Both the position numbers and the translations under genes were made by a program. Source: an uncultured Eubacteriales bacterium (GTDB lineage Bacteria > Bacillota > Clostridia > Oscillospirales > Acutalibacteraceae). From it: DNA of 36,559 bases. The notes under the pieces are model-generated. The model did no database searches. It saw nothing but the letters and a program-made list of their open reading frames with translations, and was not told the origin of the DNA. This document shows, one piece after another, positions 34,428 through 36,559 of this stretch. The stretch is taken from assembly GCA_900315875.1 (NCBI GenBank), contig ONAX01000008.1:1-36559 (forward strand), read 5' to 3'. Positions within the stretch are counted from its first letter, which is position 1. Each line of letters starts with the position of its first letter.

Positions 34428-35786
34428 TTATTTCACAATATCCGAAAGGTCTCCGAGACGTCTGTCAGACGCTACAACGATGACCCTGTCGTTTTGCATG
34501 ATCTTGTCGTCACCTGTCGGAAGTATCGGTTTTCTGTCGCGGATAATGCCGGCTATAAGTATGTTATCTCTCAGCTGCAGTGTTTTCAGCGGTATGCCGC
34601 AGTGGGAGAAATCCGCACCAACAACAAATTCCAGCACCTCTGCCTTGCCGTCCATAATGTTATAAAGCGTTTCCACGCTGCTGCCGAGGGAGTTTTCCAG
34701 CGCTCTCGCATACTGAACCACCCTGTCGGATACCACCTTTCTTGGTGAGATCACGCTGTCCAGCCCGAGCTTTTCAGCCATATCGCTCAGCTCGTCGCGG
34801 TTTACCTTTGCAATGACCTTGGGCACCTTATGGGCGGATGCGAGCATTGACAGAAGGATATTTTCCTCATCCATTCCGGTCAGAGCTACGAAGGCGTCGA
34901 GGTTATCAAGTCCTTCCTCCATCAGAAGCTCCTGCTGGGCGCCGTCGCCGTGGATCACGATAGCCTTTGAAAGCTTTTTGGAAAGCTCTACGCATTTTTC
35001 GGGGTTGCGCTCAACAATCTTCACGCTGCAGCCGGCTCCTTCGAGAAGCTTTGAAAGGTAAAAGCCCAGTCTGCCGCCGCCGAGGATCATAATATTCTTC
35101 GACTGTCGCAGGTCATGTCCGAGGGAGCGCATAAGCTTCAGTATTTCAGCCGGAGCCGCAGTAAGTCCTATCTTATCTCCGGGGGCGAGCACAAAGCTGC
35201 CGGAGGGGATATATACTTCATTACCCCTCTGCACAACGCAGACGAGAAATTTTGCCTTGAACCTGCTTCTGATATTCATCAGCGGCACACCTGTCATCGG
35301 CGAGCCTTCACGCAGGATTATCTCAACGATTTCGAGGTTCGTCTGCGAGAATGTTTCGATTTTTGCGGCAGACGGAAGCTTGAAAACGTTATACATCTCT
35401 CTTGCGGCGAGCATTTCGGGATTTATTGCCATAGAAAGTCCGAGGTGCTGTTTGAGGAAGCCAAGGCTTTCCAGGTTATATTCGGGATTTCTGATTCTTG
35501 CTATGGTATGCTTAGAGCCAAGCTTCCTTGCGAGGAAACAGCAGAGCATATTAAGCTCATCCGAGGAAGTGGCGGCGATTATCAGCTCCGCTTCCCCAAC
35601 GCCTGCCTCCTGAAGCACGGAGCAGTCTGTTCCGTTTCCGATAACGCCCATTACATCGTAGATATTGGTAATATTGGCTATAACGGAAGGATCGTTATCA
35701 ATAACTGTAAGATCGTGTTCCTCCTCGACGAGTCTTGAAATAATCGTCGAGCCTATCTTTCCTGCACCGACAACTATAATATTCAT
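34428..35786 (-). CDS. trkA: Trk potassium uptake regulatory subunit TrkA
   Basis: A 452-residue cytoplasmic protein with the duplicated layout RCK-N, RCK-C, RCK-N, RCK-C. The two Rossmann motifs are IIVVGAGKIGSTI at the N-terminus and IMILGGGRLGFYL near residue 230. Each half ends in a TrkA-C domain with NIRSRFKAKFL/IPSG and ILIAGIIRDRKPILPTGDD motifs. It binds NAD(H) or ATP and gates TrkH. I choose ATG 35786, with GGAG six to seven bases upstream, over longer in-frame starts at 35798 and 35810. Confidence 0.95.
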   Translation of the reverse strand: MNIIVVGAGKIGSTIISRLVEEEHDLTVIDNDPSVIANITNIYDVMGVIGNGTDCSVLQEAGVGEAELIIAATSSDELNMLCCFLARKLGSKHTIARIRNPEYNLESLGFLKQHLGLSMAINPEMLAAREMYNVFKLPSAAKIETFSQTNLEIVEIILREGSPMTGVPLMNIRSRFKAKFLVCVVQRGNEVYIPSGSFVLAPGDKIGLTAAPAEILKLMRSLGHDLRQSKNIMILGGGRLGFYLSKLLEGAGCSVKIVERNPEKCVELSKKLSKAIVIHGDGAQQELLMEEGLDNLDAFVALTGMDEENILLSMLASAHKVPKVIAKVNRDELSDMAEKLGLDSVISPRKVVSDRVVQYARALENSLGSSVETLYNIMDGKAEVLEFVVGADFSHCGIPLKTLQLRDNILIAGIIRDRKPILPTGDDKIMQNDRVIVVASDRRLGDLSDIVK

Positions 35787-35863
35787 ATCTATCTCCATTC
35801 TGCAGCGCAAGCTGAATTACGGACAACCCCGTCCTCGCGCATAGATACACACAGTTACGTTGT

Positions 35864-35892
35864 ATTATATCATAAATTTGAACCTTATTCAA
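35864..35892 (-). promoter_or_regulatory. Promoter of trkA-trkH, located mostly within a 58-bp repeat
   Basis: On the minus strand TTGAAT (35887-35892), a 17-base spacer and TATAAT (35864-35869). All but the last base of the -10 box lies in repeat copy 1; the corresponding site in copy 2 would read TATAAC. The leader to the trkA ATG is about 70 bases. Confidence 0.7.
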
Positions 35893-35922
35893 TCGCCGGA
35901 GGCGATTATTTTTCAAATTTAT
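35865..35922. repeat. 58-bp repeat with inverted symmetry, copy 1
   Basis: Identical over 58 bases to 35988-36045. Internal structure: an 11-bp inverted repeat (ATAAATTTGAA at 35872-35882, TTCAAATTTAT at 35912-35922) encloses a second stem (AATCGCC/GGCGATT, 35891-35907) with loop GGA. It resembles a small interspersed hairpin element. No target-site duplication is obvious. Confidence 0.9.
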
Positions 35923-35987
35923 CAAACGTTCGCTCAGCCGTCGGATGAGGGAGCCGTGCGACCGAATCCGAATACGGCGTGCGGTTG

Positions 35988-36045
35988 TTATATCATAAAT
36001 TTGAACCTTATTCAATCGCCGGAGGCGATTATTTTTCAAATTTAT
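35988..36045. repeat. 58-bp repeat with inverted symmetry, copy 2
   Basis: Exact second copy in the same orientation, 123 bases from copy 1, with a 65-base spacer of unrelated GC-rich sequence. Perfect identity of non-coding copies points to recent duplication or conversion. Confidence 0.9.
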
Positions 36046-36152
36046 GCAGCGTGACGCCGCACCCGATTCGCGGCGCAGAGCCTGCGCTCCCTGTTCGCGA
36101 CAATCGCTCAGCTCCGCTTCGCTCTGCAGCGTGACGCTGCACCCGATTCGCG
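36046..36152. repeat. Pair of 27-bp GC-rich direct repeats
   Basis: 36046-36072 and 36126-36152 match at 26 of 27 bases, starting GCAGCGTGACGC and ending CACCCGATTCGCG. The second copy contains the perfect hairpin GCAGCG-TGA-CGCTGC. Copy 1 abuts the second 58-bp repeat directly. Confidence 0.8.
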
Positions 36153-36414
36153 TTTGTCGCTGCGCTTACGCTCCGCTCTGAGTACGAGCCGTAAGCTCAC
36201 TGGTCGCGGTCTTAGTTTATAGTCAATTTGATTTTTTGTCATGGTAACGCTCTTTTGCGGTTTCAGGCTGACGTTTTTATTCGTCTGGTATGCACGGAAT
36301 TTCTGACTTACGACGTTGAAGATATTTTTGAAAAAACAGCGCCCACGATCAAAGTATGAGCTTTCGGATGTAATAATAGGTTCATAACATTAACTACAGT
36401 CGCCCCATTAAAGT
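36153..36414. other. Intergenic stretch without recognisable gene
   Basis: No coding region, RNA gene or promoter that I can support. A 43-codon open frame (36228-36359, TTG start) has no ribosome site and no recognisable similarity. Confidence 0.6.
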
Positions 36415-36492
36415 AAGCGAGCACGCCGTTTCGGCAGCGCAGCGGCATAGTATAGCCAATGAAGCGAGCACGCCGCTTGCGGCAGCGCAGCG
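36415..36492. repeat. Pair of ~30-bp GC-rich repeats with conserved hairpin
   Basis: 36415-36444 and 36462-36492 share AAGCGAGCACGCCG and GGCAGCGCAGCG. They differ at the centre, GCCG-TTT-CGGC against GCCGC-TT-GCGGC, yet both still fold into a hairpin. Confidence 0.75.
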
Positions 36493-36506
36493 TGGTCGAC
36501 AGGGGT

Positions 36507-36546
36507 ATTAAGGAAAAGGGGTTACAAAGGGGAAAAACCTTAAGAG
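36507..36546. repeat. Inverted repeat near the right edge
   Basis: TTAAGG near 36508-36513 and CCTTAA at 36538-36543 bracket two AAAGGGG/AAGGGG blocks. The purine-rich sequence AAAGGGGAAAAACCTTAAG followed by a GC-rich turn looks like the left arm of a larger hairpin whose right arm would lie past the window. Confidence 0.45.
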
Positions 36547-36559
36547 GGCGCAGCCTTCT

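Noticed and set aside
35865-36045. Possible CRISPR array
   Set aside because: There are only two 58-base repeats with a 65-base spacer, the repeats contain nested hairpins unlike CRISPR repeats, and no cas gene is present.
35860-36054. 64-codon frame spanning both 58-bp repeats
   Set aside because: It encodes the same peptide twice because of the repeat, has no ribosome site, and is better explained as non-coding repeat DNA.
36228-36359. 43-codon open frame in the right-hand intergenic region
   Set aside because: TTG start without a ribosome site and no recognisable similarity; open by chance is the simpler reading.

Overview
The window looks like a chromosomal piece of a Gram-positive member of the Clostridia, most likely an Oscillospirales/Ruminococcaceae gut or rumen bacterium. 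The basis is the gene families (teichoic-acid-type CDP-glycerol transferases, MurD, a Gx transporter with a NusG-II protein and ApbE, zinc-ribbon membrane proteins), purine-rich Shine-Dalgarno sites, frequent GTG/TTG starts and near-consensus TTGACA-N17-TATAAT promoters. The assignment is an inference; no rRNA or other taxonomic marker is present. I found no tRNA, rRNA, CRISPR array, prophage or insertion sequence.

Region 1 (1-8700, minus strand) is a surface-polymer operon. A perfect-consensus promoter at 8663-8691 is followed by a GT2 glycosyltransferase, an ABC-2 polysaccharide exporter permease, a CDP-glycerol glycerophosphotransferase, a Stealth sugar-phosphate transferase, an acyltransferase-3 membrane protein, a second and larger CDP-glycerol transferase with an extra N-terminal glycosyltransferase-like module, and an MBOAT O-acyltransferase cut by the left edge. 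Together they would build, decorate and export a phosphate-linked, acylated glycopolymer. The exporter ATPase is not in the window.

Region 2 (8760-12800) holds a YbjN-like protein divergent from two related tyrosine-rich single-pass membrane proteins, one carrying a zinc ribbon. Next is a GH13 alpha-amylase-family enzyme fused to a C-terminal DUF1653 domain, preceded by a promoter with a strong hairpin at its start site. It ends in several stem-loops, the last a bidirectional terminator shared with a convergent EAL-PAS cyclic-di-GMP phosphodiesterase gene (12805-14412).

Region 3 (14575-31294, plus strand) is a long co-directional run: murD; two tandem M42 metallopeptidases and a GNAT acetyltransferase; an MmcQ/YjbR protein; a methionine gamma-lyase-family PLP enzyme; a CPBP protease; tadA; an alpha/beta hydrolase; a YbaK deacylase; a MoxR-DUF58-transglutaminase (TgpA-like) module; a voltage-gated K+-channel-like protein with two RCK-C domains; and a NusG-II, Gx transporter and ApbE trio resembling the EetA-EetB-FmnB part of flavin-based extracellular electron transfer. 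Many of these genes overlap by ATGA or lie within a few tens of bases, so they are probably co-transcribed in blocks.

Region 4 (31307-35786, minus strand) holds trkA, trkH and prfC (release factor 3). The probable trkA promoter lies inside one copy of a 58-bp repeat with internal inverted symmetry. A second copy sits 123 bp away. The final ~750 bp (35810-36559) is gene-free and made largely of short GC-rich repeats and hairpins, ending in an inverted repeat that may continue past the right edge.
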